From assembly GCA_002706095.1 (NCBI GenBank), contig PAJP01000005.1, positions 230,403-294,402 on the forward strand: a stretch of 64,000 nucleotides of DNA. Reading direction: 5' to 3'. The translations under genes were made by a program, and so were the position numbers. The DNA comes from Methylophaga sp. GTDB taxonomy: Bacteria > Pseudomonadota > Gammaproteobacteria > Nitrosococcales > Methylophagaceae. This document shows positions 56,137 through 64,000 of this stretch, one piece after another; positions within the stretch are counted from its first letter, which is position 1; each line of letters begins with the position of its first letter. A model generated the notes under the pieces. That model was not told the origin of the DNA. It saw only the letters and a list, made by a program, of their open reading frames with translations, and did not search any database.

Positions 56137-57207
56137 TTATAACGCTGCTAATACCGCATCACCCATTTCAGAGGTGGACACTTTTGTCATACCTTCAGAA
56201 TAGATATCCGCAGTACGAAGTCCATCATCCAGTACTTTACTCACAGCTTTTTCAATTCGATCAGCCATTGCAGCTTCATCGAGTGTGTAACGTAACATCA
56301 TAGCAGCTGACAAAATTGTCGCCAGTGGGTTGGCAATATTCTGTCCAGCAATATCGGGGGCAGAACCATGAATCGGTTCATACATACCCTTGCTGTTTTC
56401 ATCAAGCGAGGCGGAAGGCAGCATGCCAATCGAGCCAGTTAACATTGATGCACAATCAGACAAAATGTCACCAAACATATTAGTCGTCACCATCACATCA
56501 AACTGTTTGGGTGCTCGTACTAATTGCATGGCTGCGTTGTCTACATACATATGACTCAATTCAATGTCCGGATAAGATTCAGACAATGTTGTCATAGTTT
56601 CACGCCACAATTCTGTGCTTTCCAGCACATTTGCTTTATCTACAGAACAAACTCGACCTTGTCTTTTGCTCGCAATATCAAAAGCGACCTTGCCGATTCG
56701 GTTAATCTCACTTTCACGATAGACAAGTGTATTGAAACCCTGCTTTTCGCCATTATCCAACGTTCTGATACCACGTGGTTGACCGAAATAAATGCCACCC
56801 GTCAATTCACGCACAATCATCAAATCCAGACCAGCCACCACATCAGCTTTTAGTGTAGAAGCTTCTGCTAACTGCGGATATAAAATTGCCGGACGTAAAT
56901 TGGCAAATAAATTCAATTCGGAGCGGATACCTAATAAGCCTTTTTCTGGTCTTACACTGATATCAAGTGACTCCCATTTGTAGCCCCCGACAGCACCTAA
57001 TAAAATTGCATCGGCCTGCTTTGACATCTGCAGTGTTTCGTCAGGTAACGGTGTACCAGTTTCATCATATGCTGCTCCACCAATGAGGCCATATTCCAAA
57101 GAGACATCTAGCCCCTCTTGACGAAATGCTTCTAAAATTTTGACTGCTTCAGCTACGATTTCAGGACCAATACCATCACCAGGCAAAACTACAATCTTTT
57201 TTGTCAT
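56137..57207 (-). CDS. leuB: 3-isopropylmalate dehydrogenase
   Basis: Third step of leucine synthesis. [15 protein letters not shown] at the N-terminus, [14 protein letters not shown], and the IPMDH signature [25 protein letters not shown] are present. 356 residues, normal. Confidence 0.97.
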   Translation of the reverse strand: MTKKIVVLPGDGIGPEIVAEAVKILEAFRQEGLDVSLEYGLIGGAAYDETGTPLPDETLQMSKQADAILLGAVGGYKWESLDISVRPEKGLLGIRSELNLFANLRPAILYPQLAEASTLKADVVAGLDLMIVRELTGGIYFGQPRGIRTLDNGEKQGFNTLVYRESEINRIGKVAFDIASKRQGRVCSVDKANVLESTELWRETMTTLSESYPDIELSHMYVDNAAMQLVRAPKQFDVMVTTNMFGDILSDCASMLTGSIGMLPSASLDENSKGMYEPIHGSAPDIAGQNIANPLATILSAAMMLRYTLDEAAMADRIEKAVSKVLDDGLRTADIYSEGMTKVSTSEMGDAVLAAL

Positions 57208-57248
57208 TTTTTATATCTTTAAATAATTTACTGAATTAGAGATTTATC

Positions 57249-57887
57249 TTACGAGAATAACCAGGGCGCTTCTTGCTTGCGCTTTTCTTCATAAGCCTTG
57301 ATATCATCTTGATGCTGTAAGGTGAGACCAATATCATCAAGCCCTTCGATTAGACAGTGCTTTTTGAATGCATCAACCTCAAAGTCAATCGACTCACCAT
57401 CAGGTAACGTGATTTTTTGCTCTGGTAAATCGACTTTCAGTTGGTAGCCAGGCATCGCCTCTACTTGCTCAAACAGTTTGTCAATTAGCGACTCTTCCAG
57501 AGTGATAGCCAAAATACCATTTTTACTAGTGTTGCTGAAAAAGATATCTGCAAAACTGGGGGCAATAATAACGCGAATGCCAAAATCATCCAGTGCCCAG
57601 ACAGCATGTTCACGACTTGAACCACAACCAAAGTTCTCACGCGCTAGCAGGATAGTCCCGTTTTTATAGCGTGGTTGGTTAAGCTCAAAATCAGGGTTTA
57701 AAGGCCGTCCACTGTTATCTTGTCCTGGTTCACCATGGTCAAGATAACGCCACTCATCAAACAAGTTCGGACCAAAGCCAGTGCGCTTGATAGACTTCAA
57801 AAACTGTTTGGGGATAATGGCATCGGTATCGACATTGGGGCGATCCAATGGAATAACGATGCCAGTCTCAACTGAAAATTTTTGCAT
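57249..57887 (-). CDS. leuD: 3-isopropylmalate dehydratase small subunit
   Basis: The small subunit of isopropylmalate isomerase. Has [34 protein letters not shown] and [16 protein letters not shown]. 212 residues. The large subunit leuC is not adjacent; a YceI-like gene precedes it instead. Confidence 0.97.
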   Translation of the reverse strand: MQKFSVETGIVIPLDRPNVDTDAIIPKQFLKSIKRTGFGPNLFDEWRYLDHGEPGQDNSGRPLNPDFELNQPRYKNGTILLARENFGCGSSREHAVWALDDFGIRVIIAPSFADIFFSNTSKNGILAITLEESLIDKLFEQVEAMPGYQLKVDLPEQKITLPDGESIDFEVDAFKKHCLIEGLDDIGLTLQHQDDIKAYEEKRKQEAPWLFS

Positions 57888-57902
57888 TGCGAGGAATACC
57901 TC

Positions 57903-58493
57903 TTAGTTCGTCGCGTTTAACGTTAAATAAAAACTTACCGGCACAGCATGGCTTATGTTTGGTAATCCAGCCAGCTCACGTAATTTTTCTACACCCTGTG
58001 TCAACTTATAATCATCAACACTCAAAATAACAGGATGAGAAGAGACCACTAGCAACTCATTTTCGGTTACTTTGGTCACAAGCACATCAAATGTCATTTC
58101 TTGTTTTTGCCCATGCAGTTCAAAAAAACCATCAATAGATAATGGTTTTGTCTGCCCAACGGTAATCTGTGTTATTTGTTCTGGTGACAGCTGAGCCGTA
58201 ATCGTCGCTTTAGGGAAGTCAGCGACATTGAAAAGAAACTCTTTCATGCGACTGTCGCGAATTTCTATGCCTGTATTTACCGATGCCAAATCAATGGCAA
58301 GAGAAAACTCACCTGTTTCAGCTAAGTTACCAGCAATTTTGTCAAACTGATGAACCTCAGCAATGTTCACCTTTTTTGTTGAAATAAAATTCACTTGAGA
58401 CTCGTTGTTGTTTATCTGCCATTGTGTTGCAGAAGCTACCGAGCTTGCCAGGAGTATACTGAGTGTCGACACCCAAATATGCATTTTTCTCAT
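57903..58493 (-). CDS. YceI-like exported protein
   Basis: A 196-residue periplasmic protein of the YceI lipocalin-like family. Signal peptide up to SVASA, then TQWQINNNESQVNFISTKK, SVNTGIEIRDSRMKEFLF, and FELHGQKQEMTFDVLV. Such proteins bind isoprenoid-type lipids in some bacteria. The start at 58493 follows GGGAAGAAG. It sits between motB and leuD, ten bases after motB. Confidence 0.85.
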   Translation of the reverse strand: MRKMHIWVSTLSILLASSVASATQWQINNNESQVNFISTKKVNIAEVHQFDKIAGNLAETGEFSLAIDLASVNTGIEIRDSRMKEFLFNVADFPKATITAQLSPEQITQITVGQTKPLSIDGFFELHGQKQEMTFDVLVTKVTENELLVVSSHPVILSVDDYKLTQGVEKLRELAGLPNISHAVPVSFYLTLNATN

Positions 58494-58503
58494 TCTTCTT
58501 CCC

Positions 58504-59400
58504 TCATCGTTCGATAATAGTAGACACTGAACCATCAACAGCATCATGCTCATTGATCAGCTCGTCAATTGATCGGGTTAAACTTTCTTCAACCGGCGAT
58601 TTCAGCACAATAATCTCAACACGTCTGTTAATTGCACGGTTCTCAGGTGAATTATTAGGCACCAATGGTTTTGTATCCGCATACCCTTCTAAAACAAAAC
58701 GTTCTGGTTTCATATCCCCAGGTTCTAACAATTCATGTACTACAGAGGTGGCTCTTGAGGTAGATAGTTCCCAATTTGATCGATATCTTGGCGTATTAAT
58801 CGGTACATCATCCGTGTGGCCAGCGACAGCAATTTGACCTCCCGTACCCACTAAAACGTCGTGTATCTTTCTAAGAATAGGTTTAAAGCCAGGGTTCAAT
58901 CTCGCGTCACCAGATGGAAATGAACCATTTTCTCGAATTCGGATCACAATCCGACTGAACTGACTTTCTACTTCAATTAAACCTTCTTTAATTTCTTCAT
59001 CTAATGCTTCACGAAATTTCTGGGTTTCTTCGGCTATTTCCTGCGCCTGTTGTCGCGCGACCTCTTCTTCATCCATTGTTACCTTGATTTTTTCACGGGT
59101 ATCATCGATGGTTTCTTGTCTCACTACCTTAAGCGGCGTCGGTTTAGGCTCACCTGGACTATACTCTTGAGCAATAATACTGGTACCAACGGGCACAGCA
59201 TCAGCGATGACTTCTCGCTGAACGCCAAAAGCATTATCAAGAGATTTCACCACCATCTTGTATTTCAAGGCATCCATTTCAGCAAAGGATAATAACAAAA
59301 CAAAAAAGCACATCAGCAATGACATTAAGTCTGCGAATGTGCCCATGTAGGCGGGTAAGCCTTCGTCTTGCTTTTTAGGTCTTGGGCTATCTTCACTCAT
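58504..59400 (-). CDS. motB: Flagellar stator protein MotB/PomB type
   Basis: The stator subunit that anchors to peptidoglycan. The plug and membrane segment read YMGTFADLMSLLMCFFVLLLSFAE; D24 is the ion-binding aspartate. A coiled coil and an OmpA domain (GHTDDVPINTPRYRSNWELS) follow. The sequence is close to the sodium-type PomB pattern. 298 residues. Confidence 0.95.
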   Translation of the reverse strand: MSEDSPRPKKQDEGLPAYMGTFADLMSLLMCFFVLLLSFAEMDALKYKMVVKSLDNAFGVQREVIADAVPVGTSIIAQEYSPGEPKPTPLKVVRQETIDDTREKIKVTMDEEEVARQQAQEIAEETQKFREALDEEIKEGLIEVESQFSRIVIRIRENGSFPSGDARLNPGFKPILRKIHDVLVGTGGQIAVAGHTDDVPINTPRYRSNWELSTSRATSVVHELLEPGDMKPERFVLEGYADTKPLVPNNSPENRAINRRVEIIVLKSPVEESLTRSIDELINEHDAVDGSVSTIIER

Positions 59401-59420
59401 TTCTATGTAACCGAGACCAA

Positions 59421-60185
59421 CTAGGCAGCTGGTTCGTCAGTATCACGCTTAGACGCTGGTAAGAAGTTTTGTAACAGCTCACCTAATACTTTCGGGTTTT
59501 GACCTTCCTGAATCCCCATTACACTCTCAATGATAATACTCTTATTCATCAACTCTTCACTGCTACGTAAAGCGAGCTTATCAGACACAGGCAGAGCGAA
59601 CATATTGGCTAACATTGCACCATAGAGTGTGGTTAATAATGCCACAGCCATGGCAGGGCCAATGGATTTCGGATCGGACATATTTGACAACATTTGTACC
59701 AAACCGACTAATGTACCAATCATTCCCATAGCTGGACCAGCATCCCCCATCGTTTTGAAGATTTGCTGGCCTATAGAGTGACGGTTAACGGTTTCATTCA
59801 TTTCCGTAACCAGTGCTTTTTTGACTACCGCTGGTTCATGTCCATCAACCAGCATGCGTATACCTTTTGCCAAAACGGGATTAGCCACCTCCTGTCTTTC
59901 CAGAGCAAGTAAGCCCTCTTTTCTTGCAATGGTGGCTAGTTCAACAACAGATTGAATGATTTCTTGAGGTGACTCTGATTTGTATAAGAACGCTTTCATT
60001 GCTGTCTTAAACGAGCCAAGAAATTGTCCTAGAGTGAAGCGCATCAATACCACCGCAAAGGTGCCGCCTATGACAATCGCTAATGAAGGCATGTTGATGA
60101 ATACACCGGCTGCTGCACCAAGAGCAATCGTTGCAATAATCAGACTCCAAGCCGCAATAAAACCTAGCAGTGTAGCTAAATCCAC
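59421..60185 (-). CDS. motA: Flagellar stator protein MotA/PomA type
   Basis: The channel partner of MotB. Four membrane segments; MDLATLLGFIAAWSLIIATI at the start, PSLAIVIGGTFAVVLMRF, and AGPAMGMIGTLVGLVQML with the ion path in TM3. 254 residues like sodium-driven PomA. Pairs with motB, 20 bases apart. Confidence 0.95.
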   Translation of the reverse strand: MDLATLLGFIAAWSLIIATIALGAAAGVFINMPSLAIVIGGTFAVVLMRFTLGQFLGSFKTAMKAFLYKSESPQEIIQSVVELATIARKEGLLALERQEVANPVLAKGIRMLVDGHEPAVVKKALVTEMNETVNRHSIGQQIFKTMGDAGPAMGMIGTLVGLVQMLSNMSDPKSIGPAMAVALLTTLYGAMLANMFALPVSDKLALRSSEELMNKSIIIESVMGIQEGQNPKVLGELLQNFLPASKRDTDEPAA

Positions 60186-60273
60186 TCAATTACTCCCTAA
60201 GACTAGAAACTCATCAATGAAATGCCGTAGCACTGGCAGTGCATTCTACCTAATCGCATAGTAAAAATCTCCT

Positions 60274-62424
60274 CTATGACGAAGGAAAACGTTGCTTTTT
60301 ATGCTTCTTCGCTCTGTAAATTAAAAACGCAGGCAGAACCATCAGCATAATGACAATAAGTACGACGCCTAATGGCCAGAGTATCGGCTGATTCCACTCA
60401 GACTGAAGTTTTTCACGTAATGACGCATCAATACGGCGATATTTCAATGTGTTATTCGCCATTAAGTTAGGCTTAACATTATGATTCCATTGATGATAAA
60501 GCGAAAACTGTTTTGGATGAAAGCCCCAGATCCATGGCGCGTCTTTTCTAGCAATATCAACCATACGGTTTATGATAGATCGGCGCTCGGGACTGTTCGA
60601 CATCGTTCGCATCTGCTCAAAAAGCATATCAAACTCTTTGTTGTGATAATTGGCGGTATTTTCACCACCAAATTCTGCTCGGCCATTGGGTCCATAAAGT
60701 AAAAATAAGAAATTCTCCGGATCAGGATAATCTGCGTTCCAGCCCCATTGGAATAACTGGGTTCGTCCACGACGAATTTTATCTTGAAAACGATTGTAGT
60801 CACTGCTTCTGATGACGAGTTGTATTTTGAGTTTTTTGAATTGCTTACGTATCCAATCTAAATCGGCTTTACTATCAGGCCCACTCGCCGTGGTATCCAG
60901 GTAAATAACGAGCGGCTCGCCAGTTTTCTCGTTCCTGCCATTGGGGTAACCCGCTTCTGCTAAAAGTTGCTTAGCAGCGTCAAGCGATTTACGAACAGCT
61001 TGTCCCTTCTCCCATTTGTATATGTGTGTGTTAATACCTGATTTTCCCTCACTGTAACCAAAAATACCGGGAGGAATGGGTCCTTGGGCGGGGATGCCTC
61101 GCCCATTCGCAAAGATAGAAATATATTCCTCTTGATCAATAGCGATTGAAATGGCTTGCCGAAGTTTCCTTGCTCGCTCTGTGTAGCCACCGACAACGGG
61201 GTCCAGCATATTAAATCCAGTATAGAAACTCGTCGCCGCAATGGCTGTTTCAAGCTTTATTCCTTTCTCTTTCATGACATCACTTAAACCAAACTCGCCT
61301 GATGCTGACACATTCACGGCTTGCTCGAAACTGTCTGAACTAATGCCACTTACATCGTAATAGCCTTGCATAAATTTCCCCCAATAAGAGGTACTTTCTT
61401 TTTCAAGGGTAAACACAATTTTGTCTGTTAAAGGCAGCGATTTTCCTGCATCGTTCAGCAGACCATTTTGCCGATCCGTTTCCTCCCCTTCTGTTGGATA
61501 ACGCTCGCCATGAAAATGAGGGTTTTTAGTCAGTACCATGCGTCGGTTTGGATCATTTTCAGTCATATAAAAAGGACCCGTTCCGACTGGGTACCAATCA
61601 AGGGTTATGTTCTTATTTATCAAGCCTGGTTGTGAGTAAAACTGTTCTGCTTCCCAAGGGATTGGGGCAAAAAAAGGCATGGCTAACCAATAATCGAGTT
61701 GTGGATATTTGCCATAGACCTTGATTTGATAATGGTAGTTATCAACGATGTTGACGCCACTGATGTCATGCTGACGAAGATCGACTACGTCGCCTTTTTT
61801 ACGAAGATCTCTTAACTTCTGAGCATAGTCTTTTAGTCCAACAATATGCTCTGACATCACACCAAGTATCGGTGAGTGAATTTCGGGATGAGCCAATCTC
61901 TTTATCTGATATACAAAATCATCTGCCACCAGTTTACGGGTATCTGTTTGCTCAAAATCTGCTAAATCTTCTATATCAGAGAGTTCTTCATCGGTTAAGT
62001 TATGGTACAGCCAGACACCGTTTTCATCTCTGGCAAATGCAGGGTGTGGCTGGTAATAAATATTATGTTTGATGGGAATCGTATAAATTGAATATGCAAT
62101 ATCATCATCAGTCTCCTTAACAGGATGATTATCCTTGTCCAGGTAGACTACATCGGGCATTGATTCAGCTGCCAGGGGCTCTAGTTGATAAGGTCTTTTC
62201 AGGTAGTGGTATTGATATGGCGGTTCGTAAACCTGGCCAGTAATGATGACCTCGTTTGCGCTGTAGGATCTGGCAGGATCCAAGTGTTTGGGTCGTAGAG
62301 AAAAAGCAGCGTATAGGATCTCTTCATCGCTGGACGCTTCAGGATAAGGTGAATTTATCGCCCCCTTATCACAGGCTGTTGTGAAAAACAGCACGATAGC
62401 GAGCAAGCAATATATCAATCTCAT
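60274..62424 (-). CDS. ABC transporter substrate-binding lipoprotein (family 5) with a C-terminal membrane anchor
   Basis: A 716-residue solute-binding protein. The lipobox TTAC follows a short signal. Family 5 motifs are LRPKHLDPARSYSANEVIITGQVYEPP (split), YPVGTGPFYMTEND, LRQAISIAIDQEEYISIF and QLFQWGWNADYPDPENFLFLLYGPNG. It is longer than usual (about 530-600) and ends with a membrane segment (LGVVLIVIMLMVLPAFLIYRAKKHKKQ is the region; basic tail). No permease or ATPase is next to it; an orphan permease lies at 36117. Peptide-like substrates are likely. Confidence 0.88.
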   Translation of the reverse strand: MRLIYCLLAIVLFFTTACDKGAINSPYPEASSDEEILYAAFSLRPKHLDPARSYSANEVIITGQVYEPPYQYHYLKRPYQLEPLAAESMPDVVYLDKDNHPVKETDDDIAYSIYTIPIKHNIYYQPHPAFARDENGVWLYHNLTDEELSDIEDLADFEQTDTRKLVADDFVYQIKRLAHPEIHSPILGVMSEHIVGLKDYAQKLRDLRKKGDVVDLRQHDISGVNIVDNYHYQIKVYGKYPQLDYWLAMPFFAPIPWEAEQFYSQPGLINKNITLDWYPVGTGPFYMTENDPNRRMVLTKNPHFHGERYPTEGEETDRQNGLLNDAGKSLPLTDKIVFTLEKESTSYWGKFMQGYYDVSGISSDSFEQAVNVSASGEFGLSDVMKEKGIKLETAIAATSFYTGFNMLDPVVGGYTERARKLRQAISIAIDQEEYISIFANGRGIPAQGPIPPGIFGYSEGKSGINTHIYKWEKGQAVRKSLDAAKQLLAEAGYPNGRNEKTGEPLVIYLDTTASGPDSKADLDWIRKQFKKLKIQLVIRSSDYNRFQDKIRRGRTQLFQWGWNADYPDPENFLFLLYGPNGRAEFGGENTANYHNKEFDMLFEQMRTMSNSPERRSIINRMVDIARKDAPWIWGFHPKQFSLYHQWNHNVKPNLMANNTLKYRRIDASLREKLQSEWNQPILWPLGVVLIVIMLMVLPAFLIYRAKKHKKQRFPSS

Positions 62425-62553
62425 ACAACCTCATTGCGGAACATTAGATAGTGTCTGCATCATACCAGTAGAAGATTACTGCATGCTTGCCCTTTCCGTC
62501 ATCCCCAAAATCAGGTAAGTTATCTCGCTTTATATGTAGTTTAGGAGAGACAC

Positions 62554-63342
62554 ATGGGTTTTCTGCAAGGCAAACGTGCGTTAATCGTGGGCGTAGCCAG
62601 CCCCCGCTCTATTGCATCTGGTATTGCTCATGCTATGGCACGAGAAGGTGCTGAATTGGCTTTCACTTATCAAAATGAGAAATTAAAATCACGCGTTGAA
62701 AAAATCGCTGAAGAATGTGGCGCCGACCCTGCACTGGTCTTTCCTTGTGATGTGAGCAGTGATGATGAAATTAATGGTGTATTCAAGTCGTTATCTGAGC
62801 ATTGGGATGGCCTAGATACGATTGTTCATTCTGTTGCCTTTGCACCACGTGAGCAGCTTCAGGGTGGGTTCGTTGACAGTGTCACACGTGATGGTTTCGC
62901 TATGGCCAACGATATTAGTGCCTATAGTTTTGCTGCATTAGCTAAAGCAGGCAAAGACATGATGGCAGGTCGCAATGGCTCATTATTAACATTAAGCTAT
63001 CTAGGTGCAGAAAAAGCCATTGATAACTACAATGTCATGGGCGTAGCTAAAGCAGCTTTAGAAGCCACTGTTCGTTACATGGCATACTCAATGGGTGAAC
63101 AAGGTATCCGTGTCAATGCAGTGTCGGCTGGCCCAATCAAAACACTGGCTGCTGCTGGTATTGGCGATTTTGGCAAAATGCTCGCCTACGGTGAGAGAAA
63201 CTCACCACTTAGAAGAAATGTAACGATTGAAGAAGTCGGTAATGTAGCTGCTTTTCTCTGCTCTGATTTAGCTTCAGGTGTGACGGGTGAAATTACCTAT
63301 GTTGACGCTGGCTACAATATTGTCGGTATTGGTGATAAGTAA
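62554..63342 (+). CDS. fabI: Enoyl-[acyl-carrier-protein] reductase (NADH)
   Basis: Last step of each fatty-acid elongation round. Has the FabI cofactor site [20 protein letters not shown], and the Y-X6-K pair Y159 and K166 in [14 protein letters not shown], with [12 protein letters not shown]. 262 residues. A GGAGAG ribosome site precedes the ATG; a terminator follows. Confidence 0.97.
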   Translation: MGFLQGKRALIVGVASPRSIASGIAHAMAREGAELAFTYQNEKLKSRVEKIAEECGADPALVFPCDVSSDDEINGVFKSLSEHWDGLDTIVHSVAFAPREQLQGGFVDSVTRDGFAMANDISAYSFAALAKAGKDMMAGRNGSLLTLSYLGAEKAIDNYNVMGVAKAALEATVRYMAYSMGEQGIRVNAVSAGPIKTLAAAGIGDFGKMLAYGERNSPLRRNVTIEEVGNVAAFLCSDLASGVTGEITYVDAGYNIVGIGDK

Positions 63343-63367
63343 TTTCACTATATTACAAGAACTCATA

Positions 63368-63394
63368 AGGGCATTGATTAATGCCCTTTTTTTT
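63368..63394 (+). terminator. Rho-independent terminator after fabI
   Basis: Stem AAGGGCATT/AATGCCCTT and a run of eight or more T. Confidence 0.9.
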
Positions 63395-63414
63395 GATCTC
63401 TATTTGGAGGCCAT

Positions 63415-64000
63415 ATGTCTCATAAACATGCCATGATTTTATTGGCCTTCATTGTCCTTGGCGCAGTGAGTGGTGTTTTCTTAGGGTGGTATAAACCTGA
63501 CACAGCCACGCAGATAAGTTGGCTTGGAACACTGTTTCTTAATGCATTGAAAATGACCATCATTCCATTGGTTATTGCATCCATTGTCAGTGGTATCGGA
63601 TCATTAGGGAATCTGAAAAAGCTCGGCAAGCTGGGTGGACTGACCTTACTTTATTACAGCTTATCAACCGCTGTCGCCGTTTTTATCGGTCTGGTCGTTG
63701 TGAATTGGATTCAACCAGGTGCAGGTATGCAATGGAGTCAGTCAGAGGTGCCTGAATATATTCTGGAGAAACAGGACACCGGTGCCAGTGATATCATCTT
63801 ATCCTTGGTCTCACCTAATCTGATCGCTTCAGCAGCAGAAACACAACTCCTTCCTTTGATTGTCTTTGCCATTTTGTTTTCTATGGCCTTAAGTACGTTA
63901 GGTGAAACAGGCAGACCGGTCTTTCAGCTGTTTGATGGCATCAATGAAGCCATGATGAAACTCGTTATCTGGGTAATGCACCTCGCTCCACTAGGCATAT
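63415..64000 (+). CDS. Dicarboxylate/amino-acid:cation symporter (DAACS family), N-terminal part
   Basis: Runs off the right edge; about 195 residues are seen. A GGAGG ribosome site precedes the ATG. It begins with a membrane segment (ILLAFIVLGAVSGVFLGW), then FLNALKMTIIPLVIASIVSGI with the family's conserved KM.I.PL motif, and LLPLIVFAILFSMAL. Members move glutamate, aspartate or C4-dicarboxylates with sodium or protons. The substrate-binding half is missing from the window. Confidence 0.92.
   Translation, partial: MSHKHAMILLAFIVLGAVSGVFLGWYKPDTATQISWLGTLFLNALKMTIIPLVIASIVSGIGSLGNLKKLGKLGGLTLLYYSLSTAVAVFIGLVVVNWIQPGAGMQWSQSEVPEYILEKQDTGASDIILSLVSPNLIASAAETQLLPLIVFAILFSMALSTLGETGRPVFQLFDGINEAMMKLVIWVMHLAPLGI

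Noticed and set aside
1-64000. CRISPR arrays, tRNA or rRNA genes, complete insertion sequences
   Set aside because: No regular direct repeats, cloverleaf sequences or transposase genes were seen.

Overview
The window looks like chromosome from a marine gammaproteobacterium. A Methylophaga-like methylotroph is the best guess (inference, about 0.7). The pointers are a sucrose-synthesis operon (sps-spp-fructokinase) as known from methylotrophs, the Entner-Doudoroff pair edd-eda, sodium-type flagellar stator genes (PomAB-like), a PEP-CTERM protein, and the conserved gammaproteobacterial block leuD-leuB-asd-fimV-truA-trpF-trpB-trpA-accD-folC. No tRNA, rRNA or CRISPR was found.

Layout. 1-3146 (minus): sucrose operon sps-spp-fructokinase with ATGA overlaps; fructokinase runs off the left edge. 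3291-8263: a 2OG-Fe(II) oxygenase, a cytochrome c/FTR1 iron permease behind a possible Fur box, and a molybdopterin oxidoreductase. 8264-9101: a c-di-GMP-I riboswitch in front of a PEP-CTERM protein. 9230-12145: a YqaA-like membrane protein and an alkaline phosphatase with a small exported partner, behind a Pho-box-like repeat. 12288-22271 (minus): a complete type II secretion operon in the order E-F-G-H-I-J-K-L-M-C-D. 22461-26950: a small YjfB-like ORF and a large sensor GGDEF-EAL protein coupled to an unknown 174-residue protein.

27337-32509 is the accessory part. It holds an amber-interrupted small exported protein, a decayed P2-like prophage (portal fragment, Ogr-like zinc finger) with two unknown genes between its remnants, an orphan exported protein, two copies of a 33-base palindromic repeat in opposite orientation, and the tmRNA gene. 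The tmRNA gene is split in its T-loop by a 272-nt group I intron. SmpB follows on the same strand.

33174-46796 holds an NSS transporter, ratA-rnfH, a ferritin-like DUF455 protein with an ABC permease, and a compact four-gene cluster: rhodanese, an exported protein whose only two cysteines form CGC, a DUF692/MNIO iron enzyme and its DUF2063 partner. This cluster is the best candidate for an undescribed peptide/protein-modification or metal-handling system. Then come eda-edd, trmB, and a fadL-fadD pair for fatty-acid uptake and activation. 46799-62424 is one long minus-strand run: an ABC substrate-binding protein, motA-motB, a YceI-like protein, and the leu/asd/fimV/truA/trp/accD/folC block. 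The window ends with fabI and a partial dicarboxylate/amino-acid symporter on the plus strand.
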